Below, piece by piece: positions 8,832-16,567 of a stretch of 64,000 nt of DNA (positions are counted from its first letter, which is position 1; each line of letters begins with the position of its first letter). The stretch lies in NCBI GenBank assembly GCA_012103325.1, contig WLWY01000001.1, forward strand, positions 1,279,653-1,343,652, given 5' to 3'. This DNA is from Alphaproteobacteria bacterium (GTDB lineage Bacteria > Pseudomonadota > Alphaproteobacteria > UBA8366 > GCA-2717185). The notes under the pieces were generated by a model. It was not told where the DNA came from. It did no database searches and saw only the letters and a program-made list of their open reading frames with translations. The position numbers and the translations under genes were made by a program.

Positions 8832-9842
8832 ATGGAGTACCGCAATCTCGGCCGCAGCGGGCTGCGCGTATCGCGCGTCTGTCTGGGCACCATGATGTTC
8901 GGCGGACCGACGGATCGGAAGGCTGCGACCGCAATCGTCAACGCCGCACGCGATGCCGGCGTCAATTTCATCGACACGGCGAACGGCTATACTAAGGGCG
9001 CGTCGGAGACGATGGTCGGCAAGCTGATCGCCCGCGACCGCGATAATTGGGTGCTTGCGACCAAAGGCGCTGCGAATGTCGGACCTGGGCTCTATGACCG
9101 CGGCATCAGCCGCAAGGCGTTGATGAAGTTCCTCGACGACAGCCTGAAGCGGCTCGGTACCGACTATATCGACCTTTATTACCTGCATAAGGACGAGGAA
9201 GAAAAGCCGCTCGAAGAAACCGTCGGCGCCATCGGCGACATGATCCGCGCGGGTAAGGTGCGCTATTGGGGTCTGTCGAATTATCGCGGGTGGCGTCACG
9301 CCGAGGCAGTGCATGTCGCCGACAGGCTGGGTGTCCCCCGCCCGGCCGCGAGCCAGCCCTATTACAACGCGATGAACCGGATGCCGGAAACGGAAATCCT
9401 GCCGGCCTGCGCCCATCACGGGGTCGGCGTCGTGCCCTATTCGCCCCTGGCGCGCGGCGTCCTAACCGGCAAATACGCTCCCAAGGCAAAGCCCGGCAAA
9501 GGCACGCGCGCAGGCCGCGACGACAGACGCATCATGGAGACGGAGTTCCGGCCCGAATCCCTGCGCATGGCGCAACGCATCGCCAAACACGCGGAGAAGC
9601 GCGGCATGACCGCCGCCGCCTTCGCTTTCCAATGGGTGCTCAACAACCGTATCGTAACGAGCGCGTTGGCAGGGCCGCGCACGCTTGCGCAATGGAAAGC
9701 CTATATCGCAGCAAGCAAGCAGATCTTCACGGCAGAGGACGAAGCCTTGATCGACGGCATGGTCGTCTCCGGCCATCCCTCAACACCGGGATACAACGAT
9801 CCGCAATACGCCATTCTCGGCCGACCGACGGAGTCGGCATAA
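8832..9842 (+). CDS. Aldo/keto reductase
   Basis: This NADPH-type oxidoreductase of 336 residues has the AKR (beta/alpha)8 barrel. The start MEYRNLGRSGLRVSRVCLGT at 8832 is preceded by AAGGGAGCAAAC; the 25 residues before it in the ORF track are not family sequence. The catalytic tetrad is visible: Asp and Tyr in FIDTANGYTKGASE, Lys in LATKGA, and His in LYYLHKDE. It resembles the YajO/PhdYeaE-type AKRs. The stop overlaps the next gene start (TAATG), giving an AKR / CMD-like / SDR operon. Confidence 0.92.
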   Translation: MEYRNLGRSGLRVSRVCLGTMMFGGPTDRKAATAIVNAARDAGVNFIDTANGYTKGASETMVGKLIARDRDNWVLATKGAANVGPGLYDRGISRKALMKFLDDSLKRLGTDYIDLYYLHKDEEEKPLEETVGAIGDMIRAGKVRYWGLSNYRGWRHAEAVHVADRLGVPRPAASQPYYNAMNRMPETEILPACAHHGVGVVPYSPLARGVLTGKYAPKAKPGKGTRAGRDDRRIMETEFRPESLRMAQRIAKHAEKRGMTAAAFAFQWVLNNRIVTSALAGPRTLAQWKAYIAASKQIFTAEDEALIDGMVVSGHPSTPGYNDPQYAILGRPTESA

Positions 9843-10393
9843 TGGCGCGGCTTCCCTATCTCAACGAAGAGGATTTGGCTGAAGGAGACAAGGATCTCCT
9901 GAAACGCGGTATGAACCTGCACCGCCTTCTGGCCCACAGCCCCGAAGCAGCGCGCCGCTTCGGCAGTGTCGCCCAGTACATCCGTTTCGAAAGCACGCTG
10001 GATTCTCGGCTGCGGGAAATGGCGATTTTGCAGGTCGGTTATCTATCCAAAAGCCCGTACGAATATAGCCATCACCTCCGACTCGGGCGCGACTTCGGCG
10101 TCACCGATGACGATGTCAAAGCGATGGAGAACGAAACGGCAGGTAACAGCAGTAGCCTGCCGGAACTCGACCGCACCGTGTTGCGCGGCGCACGCGAGAT
10201 GACAAATGATCTCAAATTCTCCGATGAGACCTACGACACGCTGCGCGCCCATCTGAGCGAAGCTCATATTCTCGATCTCATCATGACCATCGCATTTTAC
10301 AACGGCGTCGTGCGCCTGCTGGGCGCGCTCGAAATCGATGTCGAGCCAGAGTTTCAGTCGGAACTCGACGCACATCCATTTTCAAAAGACTAG
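9842..10393 (+). CDS. Carboxymuconolactone decarboxylase-like protein
   Basis: This 183-residue protein of the AhpD/CMD superfamily is alpha-helical. The family pattern is REMAILQVGYLSKSPYEYSHH followed by RLGRDFGVTDDDV; a Cys pair of the AhpD peroxidase type is absent at that place, so it is not an AhpD-like disulfide enzyme. Its ATG shares one base with the stop of the aldo/keto reductase. Such proteins often accompany oxidoreductases of ring or lactone degradation, but no pathway can be named here. Confidence 0.85.
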   Translation: MARLPYLNEEDLAEGDKDLLKRGMNLHRLLAHSPEAARRFGSVAQYIRFESTLDSRLREMAILQVGYLSKSPYEYSHHLRLGRDFGVTDDDVKAMENETAGNSSSLPELDRTVLRGAREMTNDLKFSDETYDTLRAHLSEAHILDLIMTIAFYNGVVRLLGALEIDVEPEFQSELDAHPFSKD

Positions 10394-10404
10394 AGGAAGT
10401 ACCT

Positions 10405-11217
10405 ATGGGAACTCGTTTGCAGGATAAAATCGCCATCGTTGTCGGCGCTGGCCAGAGCCCCGGCCCCACGCCCGCCATCGGCAACGGCCGCGCCACCGCC
10501 ATGCTGTTCGCGCGCGAAGGCGCCAAGGTCCTGTCCGTCGACCGTCACCTGGAGTCGGCGGAAGAAACGGCTGAGATAATCCGCAAAGAAGGCGGCGATG
10601 CCGCGGCACACGCCGCCGATGTCACCGTCGAGTCCGACATGCAAGCGATGGTCGATGCGTGCGTCGAACGCTAGGGCCGGGTCGACGTGCTGCACAACAA
10701 TGTCGGGATCAGTGTCGAGGGCGGCGATGCGCCGTTCACCGAGATCACGACGGAGGCGTTCGACAAGATCGTCGCGGTCAATCTGCGCAGCCTCGTCTAT
10801 GCCTGCAAATACACGCTGCCGGTGATGCGGAAGCAGGAGAGCGGCGCCATCGTCAATATCTCGTCGATGGCGGCGTGGTCGAGCTACCCTTGGGTCACCT
10901 ACAAGGCAACCAAGTCGGCGATGATTTCGCTGACCGAGCAATTGGCAATTCAGAACGCAAAATACGGCATTCGCGCGAACGTTATCCTACCCGGTTTGAT
11001 GGACACGCCGATGGCAGTCGATCGCCGCGCCGCGGCCTTCGACCGGCCTCGCGAAGAAATCGCCGCCGAACGCGATGCCAAGGTACCGCTGAAAGGCAAG
11101 ATGGGAACCGGCTGGGATGTGGCCCACGCGGCCCTGTTCCTTGCATCGGATGAGGCCGGCTTCGTTACCGGCGTTACGCTTCCCGTAGATGGAGGTGCCA
11201 GCTGCCGTGTCGGCTAA
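10405..11217 (+). pseudogene. Short-chain dehydrogenase/reductase interrupted by an in-frame TAG
   Basis: The two ORFs 10405-10674 and 10687-11217 are in the same frame and together form one full-length SDR of about 270 codons. The only interruption is TAG at 10672-10674 (ACVER*GRVDVLHNNVG). The nucleotide-binding loop is an extended GAGQSPGPTPAIGNGRATA type; NNVG, the SS pair, YKATK (catalytic Tyr/Lys) and the GGASCRVG end are all intact. A Trp or Tyr codon changed by one base would explain the stop, since an aromatic residue often stands there. It is third in the operon with AKR and CMD-like genes, 11 bases after the latter. It may be a recent nonsense mutation, a sequencing error, or a suppressed codon; only the first two seem likely. 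Confidence 0.85.
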
Positions 11218-12545
11218 CGCCGATACTGATCGAATAGCGCGTCGATTTCGGCATCGCCGGTTGGATACTCGCTCGAAGCATCAGCGCTCGCGCCGGCTTC
11301 GAGCAGAGATTTGACGACACGCGGATAGTCGCCATGAGTCACGTCCGCTGGCTGGCCCGCCGCGATCATTCCGCCAAATCGGTAATGGCAATGCCCTGCA
11401 CCAAAAGCTGCGGTATCAAGCGCCGTGCCGCCGAAAGCATTCAGCTTTTCCAGGTCGGGACCATGCGCCAGAAGGGCGTCCATCGCATTCGCTGCACCAG
11501 TCCAGGCGGCATTGCACAAAATGGGACCAATATTCGCCGACTCGTCCGGATCGAAACCCATCCGCGCCATGCTGTCGACGGCCAAGGCATTGTCTTCACC
11601 TGCCAGGGCGGCAAAGATCTGATATTCATCCGGTCCCAGCTCATCGGTCAAATCAGCGCGCAAAGCCTGTGCCAGATTTGTGTCGCCAACAGCGCACGCG
11701 CCGACAAACCGATCCATGTTCGTTAGCTCTGCGTCTGTCGCACCATGCGCGCGCAACACATCGGCCACACCGGTACGGCCATATCGAATAGCCAGCGCAT
11801 AAGGTGTTTTGCCATATTCCGTGCGCGCGGCGATATCGCCACCGTGATCCAGTAGCAGCGCGATAGTATCCGGCCCCCGTCCCCGTTGAACGGCATGATG
11901 GAGGCGGGTCATGCGGTCGCCAAACGGGGTCACGAAATTGACGTCGGCGCCATGCGCAAGGAAAAGCCGAGCCCCTTCGATATCCTCAAAATCCAACTTT
12001 CTGGCAAAACAGAAGGAGATCTTGTCCAGGTTCGGTTTCGCCGCAAGGATCAGCGACAGGCATTCAAGGTCTGGCAATTCGGCGGCATGATACAGCGCTT
12101 CCGAGCCAAAAGACTCCGTGCCTTCGTTCGGGTCCGCACCCGCATCCAGGAGCAACTTCGTGAGACCCGGATTATTGGCGCGTCCGCACCCCCCATAGAG
12201 GGCCGTCTGCGGTTCATCATTTGCGAGAAAAGATGCGTTCGGGTCGGCGCCCGCGTCCAACAACAGCACAGCGGATCGAAGAAACGCTTCCCGGCGCGCA
12301 AGATCGAAGCGCTGAAATTCGGAATAACAAAGATAGAGAAGCACCGGCCAGTCGCGCGGTCCGCCAACTGCCGTCAAACGCTCCGGATAAGAAGCAAACG
12401 CTTCCACGTCGCCATAGCACGCTGCGGCAAACACATCGCGTTTGGGCAATGTCGGGTCGCTTGCGAGCAAGATCTGCGCCGCATCCATGCGGCCCGAGAT
12501 GACATGCTCAATAAACTCAGCAACCTCGTCGGTTCCAGCGGTCAC
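11214..12545 (-). CDS. Ankyrin-repeat protein (cytoplasmic)
   Basis: This 443-residue ankyrin protein starts with GTG at 12545 and has no signal peptide. Repeats are visible through the chain, such as ALYGGCGRANNPGLTKLLLD, LHHAVQRGRGPDTIALLLDH and YGKTPYALAIRYGRTGVADV. The N-terminal quarter (EFIEHVISGRMDAAQILLAS) is a degenerate repeat. It lies 13 bases after phaB on the same strand and overlaps the convergent SDR pseudogene by four bases. No enzymatic domain is seen; a protein-binding role is the most that can be said. Confidence 0.88.
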   Translation of the reverse strand: MTAGTDEVAEFIEHVISGRMDAAQILLASDPTLPKRDVFAAACYGDVEAFASYPERLTAVGGPRDWPVLLYLCYSEFQRFDLARREAFLRSAVLLLDAGADPNASFLANDEPQTALYGGCGRANNPGLTKLLLDAGADPNEGTESFGSEALYHAAELPDLECLSLILAAKPNLDKISFCFARKLDFEDIEGARLFLAHGADVNFVTPFGDRMTRLHHAVQRGRGPDTIALLLDHGGDIAARTEYGKTPYALAIRYGRTGVADVLRAHGATDAELTNMDRFVGACAVGDTNLAQALRADLTDELGPDEYQIFAALAGEDNALAVDSMARMGFDPDESANIGPILCNAAWTGAANAMDALLAHGPDLEKLNAFGGTALDTAAFGAGHCHYRFGGMIAAGQPADVTHGDYPRVVKSLLEAGASADASSEYPTGDAEIDALFDQYRR

Positions 12546-12558
12546 CTAACGCACAGCC

Positions 12559-13284
12559 TTACGTCAGGTATTGGCCGCCATTCGCGGTCAAGGTCGCGCC
12601 GGTGATAAATCCGGCATCGTCCGCGGCGAGAAAGACGACGCAACGGGCAATCTCGGGACATTCGCCGAGGCGTCCAGTTGGGATCAAGGGCAGAATCTTG
12701 GTGTTCAGCACTTCCTCCGGCACCGCACGCACCATCTCGGTGGCGATATAGCCAGGCGCGACGCAGTTCACCGTGATGCCCTTGGCCGCCGATTCCTGGG
12801 CCAATGCCTTGGTAAACCCGATCACGCCGGCTTTGGCGGCAGAATAGTTGGTCTGGCCGAACTGGCCCTTCTGCCCGTTGATCGACGAGATGTTGATGAT
12901 CCGGCCGAAGTTCCGGGCGCGCATCCCTTCGATCACGCTGCGCGACATCGAGAATACGCTGTCCAGGTCGGTGTGGACGACAGACGTCCATTGCTCTGCG
13001 CTCATACGGTGCAACGGCGCATCGTAAGTAATGCCCGCATTGTTGACCAGCACATCCACCGGGCCAAGATCGGATTCGATATTCCCGATTGCCTCCTGGC
13101 AGGATTCGAGATTCGCTACATCGAACTTGTAAACCGGAATATCGGTTTCATCGCGAAACTTGAATGCCGCTTCATCCCGGGTGGCATAGTTCGCCGCCAC
13201 CACATACCCGGCTTCCTTGAGCCCTTTAGATATCGCTTCGCCGATACCGCGTGTACCGCCGGTCACTACCGCCACTTTCGCCAT
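12559..13284 (-). CDS. phaB: Acetoacetyl-CoA reductase
   Basis: This 241-residue SDR is likely the NADPH-dependent reductase that turns acetoacetyl-CoA into (R)-3-hydroxybutyryl-CoA for polyhydroxybutyrate. The start MAKVAVVTGG at 13284 follows AGGGAGAGAAAG. Motifs are GGTRGIGEA (cofactor), NNAGIT, NISSINGQKGQFGQ and YSAAKAG (catalytic Tyr/Lys). The stretch GQKGQFGQTNYSAAKAG and the C-terminus ATLTANGGQYL are characteristic of PhaB against FabG. PhaA and PhaC are not in the window. The ankyrin gene downstream is probably cotranscribed. Confidence 0.9.
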   Translation of the reverse strand: MAKVAVVTGGTRGIGEAISKGLKEAGYVVAANYATRDEAAFKFRDETDIPVYKFDVANLESCQEAIGNIESDLGPVDVLVNNAGITYDAPLHRMSAEQWTSVVHTDLDSVFSMSRSVIEGMRARNFGRIINISSINGQKGQFGQTNYSAAKAGVIGFTKALAQESAAKGITVNCVAPGYIATEMVRAVPEEVLNTKILPLIPTGRLGECPEIARCVVFLAADDAGFITGATLTANGGQYLT

Positions 13285-13501
13285 CTTTCTCTCCCTGTCG
13301 AACAGAGTTACGAACCCCAACGGATCCGCCGGCCAATGACGTGGGACCTAACGCCCATTCGTTCTGCGTACAATGGCATGGGACAATTCGCCGCGCCAGC
13401 GGATTCCCCTTAGCGAATTTGGCGCATCGCGATGACGATTTGATTACAGGCGCGGCGGGATCGGAGCGAGTTTACGAAGACCCCTTGCCGGTCGCCGTGA
13501 G

Positions 13502-14044
13502 TCAGGCGCACAGCATTTCGAGGCAGGCCTCGAACGCGCGCATCGCCGCGAGCGCCTCTTCACCGTTTTCCCCAACAACGGCGATATCACCGCAAGCCTT
13601 CCGGACCGCTTCGTCGATCATGAGATTATCGGTGAGACCGAAGCTTTCGATCAAATGACCGTTCCGGTCGTAGCGCCGCGCATCGCGCTCAACCGCCGGG
13701 CCGAACGCCGCATCGACACGGTCCGTATAGGATGCCGACGTACTGGTATATCCGAAGACTGGTTTGCCTAGCGCAAACATAAGCCCGAGTTCGAAGACCG
13801 TCCCGGCATCCGCGCTGGGTCCGCGAAACGGTGTGAGATTGAACAGCCCGGCATCCGCCCGTCGCATCAGCGCGTGATTTGCTTGAAATATCGATGCGGC
13901 GGTAGCTTCTGCGCCTGCATCCTGGTCCAGCGGAAACAGCCCCTCGACGCCACGCTCTTGGCATAGCTCGCATTTTCGTCTGCCAATCTCCCGCGCGTTA
14001 GGGAGAAAGACATCCGGCCCGGCGAGGTAGATTTTGCAGGTCAT
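13502..14044 (-). CDS. Nucleoside 2-deoxyribosyltransferase
   Basis: This 180-residue protein of the NDT/RCL superfamily (COG3613 type) cleaves or transfers N-glycosidic bonds of (deoxy)nucleosides. The start MTCKIYLAGPDVFLPNA at 14044 matches the family; the longer ORF-track version runs into the SIR2 gene. The catalytic Glu motif is in GPSADAGTVFELGLMFALGK, with KPVFGYT after it and FGLTDNLMID near the C-terminus. It starts 16 bases after the stop of the SIR2-like gene on the same strand, so the two form a unit. Whether it recycles nucleosides or acts on an NAD-derived signal is open. Confidence 0.88.
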   Translation of the reverse strand: MTCKIYLAGPDVFLPNAREIGRRKCELCQERGVEGLFPLDQDAGAEATAASIFQANHALMRRADAGLFNLTPFRGPSADAGTVFELGLMFALGKPVFGYTSTSASYTDRVDAAFGPAVERDARRYDRNGHLIESFGLTDNLMIDEAVRKACGDIAVVGENGEEALAAMRAFEACLEMLCA

Positions 14045-14060
14045 GCTGCGGAATCCCGGA

Positions 14061-15221
14061 TTACGTAAGCCGCGCCTCGGCGCAGAAATCCTCGAACTTA
14101 CCGGGATAGTAAAACACCTTCGGCCACCCCATGCGGTCGATGGAGTTGAACGTCCAGCGCAGCCTTGTATCCAGAATGGGGCTGCCCTTGAGGTCGATGC
14201 AGAAGATGTGTTTGCCCCGCGCATCCTCACCGCTTTCCGCGAGCTGCCGCAGCACGAACCGTACGAGCGCATCTTCCCGTGGCATGCTGTAGCCTACAAT
14301 CACCAGGATGCGGGTCTCGCGCAGAACCCGGACCGCCTTTGGGAAGATTTCCTTGAAGTAGGGATCCGTATAATCCTGTTCGCGGGACGGCAGAATGAGG
14401 ATCGGCGGGTTATTGCGCACGGCCTCGGGCGGGCGATTGCGATACTCGAAATGATAGCCTTCCCGGTCGCGCAGAATTTCGAAACCGCCGTTGAGCTTGA
14501 TCAGATTGTGATCGAATACGCTGCGGCGCTGATCCCAGATCGAGCGGCCGCAGACGAGATGCGGCGTTATGCCGCGATAGAGGCGCCGGTAGATCGGCCG
14601 GTCAGCGGCCCCGAGATTGTCCAATATCGTCTCGATGGTGAAGTCGTAGTTGGTCGTAATGAAATTGAGAATAAGCCCGTCATTGTCGCTGCTCCGGCCA
14701 CCGCACAGCCCGGTCAGATCTTCGAAGAATTTGTGGATGGCCTGCTGGTTTTCGGAGAGGACGGGGGGCGTCGGAAACTTGCTGGTCTCCATATCGATAT
14801 TGTTCAGGTCGCACAGGCTGCGGAACCGGTTCTGGATGAAGGTCCGGATCTCCTGAATGCTGAGTACCAGGCTTTGCTCGTCCAGATAACGGTTCCGGAT
14901 ATCCGGATATTTAAGCTGCATATCGATGACGTATTGCAGGGTCTTGAAACCCTCGAACCCGATCCCGTCATTTTCGTCCCAACCCAACGCCTTGAGGACG
15001 TGCGACAGGTTCTTGAAGGTCTCGATTTCAGCACGGGAAATCGAGAACAAGGTCCCTTCCGTCGGCGATTGCGGATTCCACGCCTTGGAAAACCCGGCAC
15101 CGCCCCAAAACGTCATCGTTCGCAGGGCTGCCAGGCTCTCATCGTCTTGCGATAACTGTTCTGCGATATCGCGAAATGCCGCGACGGCGGTCTGTCGTTC
15201 GTCCAAGGCGGCCTTGTCCAT
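14061..15221 (-). CDS. SIR2-like domain protein
   Basis: This 386-residue protein carries a SIR2-like Rossmann domain. Evidence is the N-terminal glycine loop WGGAGFSKAW (about residues 38-47), the LNFITTNYDFTIE motif near residue 190, and the late RILVIVGYSMPREDALVRF. In many SIR2-like proteins the catalytic base lies in KLHG; here the corresponding segment reads LIKLNGGF, so the His appears replaced by Asn. GGGAAG precedes the ATG at a good distance. The deoxyribosyltransferase gene follows after 16 bases. SIR2-like domains of this type are NADases in several antiphage systems; this protein could be such an effector, or an inactive binder. No transmembrane segments are seen. Confidence 0.82.
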   Translation of the reverse strand: MDKAALDERQTAVAAFRDIAEQLSQDDESLAALRTMTFWGGAGFSKAWNPQSPTEGTLFSISRAEIETFKNLSHVLKALGWDENDGIGFEGFKTLQYVIDMQLKYPDIRNRYLDEQSLVLSIQEIRTFIQNRFRSLCDLNNIDMETSKFPTPPVLSENQQAIHKFFEDLTGLCGGRSSDNDGLILNFITTNYDFTIETILDNLGAADRPIYRRLYRGITPHLVCGRSIWDQRRSVFDHNLIKLNGGFEILRDREGYHFEYRNRPPEAVRNNPPILILPSREQDYTDPYFKEIFPKAVRVLRETRILVIVGYSMPREDALVRFVLRQLAESGEDARGKHIFCIDLKGSPILDTRLRWTFNSIDRMGWPKVFYYPGKFEDFCAEARLT

Positions 15222-15357
15222 ACCAGCTTCCCAACGGTGTCAGCGCAACGGTGTGCGATACTTAGATGTAAATATTATGAACACGCGGATATTCGCACAC
15301 GCGTCCATAAACGAAGTAGCATCAAAAAGACAGCAGCAACACACGGAGACCGAAGTC

Positions 15358-16275
15358 ATGGCAGTCGATTACGAGAAACGCGACGGCGTCGCCTACATCA
15401 CACTCAACAACCCCGAGAAGGCGAATATCCTCGACAAAAAGACGTCGGATGCGATCTCCGAAGCGTGGATCGACCTATGGGAAGACCGCGACATTCGCTG
15501 CGCAATCCTGACCGGCAAAGGCGACCGGCATTTCTGCGGCGGCCATAACCTCGCACCGCGCCCGGAACTGAGCGAGGAAGAGCGTGAGATGCTCAAGACG
15601 CAGCGCATCTTCTGGCCGCTGGCAGGTACGGTGCACGGCACACCGACCGGTGTCGACGGCCGCATGGGCGACCACTATCCGAGAGTCTGGAAACCGATCA
15701 TCGCTGCCGTCAATGGCTGGGCCGCCGGCGCAGGACTCTACATTTTGCTGGCATCCACCGACATCCGTATCGCGAGCGCCGAACACGCGCGGTTCAAGTT
15801 CGCCTTGCTCAGCCAAGGCTGGCTCGGCCACGGTCCGGGCGCGAGCCTACTCATCAAGCAACTTCGTTATATCGACGCGATGAAGACCCTCCTTACCGAC
15901 GAACCTTTCGATGCTGCCGAAGCGTTGCGCATCGGGCTTATCAATGAAGTCGTACCGCACGACCAACTGCTGGCGCGTGCGGAAACAATGGCGCGGCAAA
16001 TCGTTTCCATGCCGCCGGTCGCGGTGCGCATGATGAAGGAGTTCGTGGTCCGGTTCGGCGACCTGCCGACCGATCAGGCGTGGCATGTCCAGAACCTGAT
16101 CAACACACTGTTGATCCAGACGACAGCGGATGGCGAGGAAGGCCGCCAGGCTTTCAACGAAAAGCGGCCACCCAATTTCACGGGGGCACTGCGCAAACGC
16201 GGCGAACCATTCACCGACATTTCGGAGGAAGACGCGGCCCGGCTCGAAGAAATCTACCGCAGCGGTGAGTTCTAG
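15358..16275 (+). CDS. Enoyl-CoA hydratase/isomerase (crotonase) family protein
   Basis: This 305-residue crotonase-fold protein acts on a CoA thioester. The ATG at 15358 (MAVDYEKRDGVAYITLNNPE) follows ACGGAG; the ORF-track start is far upstream in the SIR2 gene. Oxyanion-hole segments are FCGGHNLAP and AAVNGWAAGAGLYILLASTD. At 305 residues it is longer than the usual 260, with an insertion after GGHNLAP and an extended C-terminus. It is divergent from the SIR2/NDT pair. The precise substrate is not identifiable. Confidence 0.88.
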   Translation: MAVDYEKRDGVAYITLNNPEKANILDKKTSDAISEAWIDLWEDRDIRCAILTGKGDRHFCGGHNLAPRPELSEEEREMLKTQRIFWPLAGTVHGTPTGVDGRMGDHYPRVWKPIIAAVNGWAAGAGLYILLASTDIRIASAEHARFKFALLSQGWLGHGPGASLLIKQLRYIDAMKTLLTDEPFDAAEALRIGLINEVVPHDQLLARAETMARQIVSMPPVAVRMMKEFVVRFGDLPTDQAWHVQNLINTLLIQTTADGEEGRQAFNEKRPPNFTGALRKRGEPFTDISEEDAARLEEIYRSGEF

Positions 16276-16291
16276 CACCTAATTCGATCTG

Positions 16292-16507
16292 CTAAGGCCC
16301 GATATCCCAGCCGTAGTTCAACTCCCGCTCCAACGCAGGATCGTTTGCCTTGTTCCCGTTATAATAGTCGTGCAACTCGCTATGGTACGGATATGCGCCA
16401 TATTGCGGGTCTCGACTGTTGGACAGGCAGGCCGTAAGGCCGAAGGATAGGAAAACGAACAAAGTCGGGCGCACGAAACTTCGGCAGAACTTGGTGAGCA
16501 GCAGCAT
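16292..16507 (-). CDS. Small lipoprotein
   Basis: This 71-residue protein has a lipoprotein signal peptide: a basic start, a hydrophobic core (PTLFVFLSFG) and the lipobox LTAC, so the mature chain begins at Cys about residue 27. The mature part is short and rich in Tyr, Asn and charged residues (YHSELHDYYNGNKAND). GGAAC lies upstream of the ATG. It is convergent with the enoyl-CoA hydratase. I do not recognise a family. Confidence 0.7.
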   Translation of the reverse strand: MLLLTKFCRSFVRPTLFVFLSFGLTACLSNSRDPQYGAYPYHSELHDYYNGNKANDPALERELNYGWDIGP

Positions 16508-16567
16508 TATTCTTGTTCCGGTTTTGCCAAGCTATGGAAATCGATTTGGGTCGCCCGGTCTCCAATT

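Noticed and set aside
10672-10674. The TAG in the SDR as a programmed pyrrolysine or selenocysteine codon.
   Set aside because: Sec uses UGA, not UAG. Pyrrolysine is not expected in this lineage or in an SDR at an ordinary aromatic position.
12571-13413. Large antisense ORFs over phaB (12571-13413), lepA (25713-26843), the SIR2 gene (14034-15155) and the cob genes (3364-4305).
   Set aside because: Each lies over a gene with clear family motifs and gives low-complexity translations; none has its own support.
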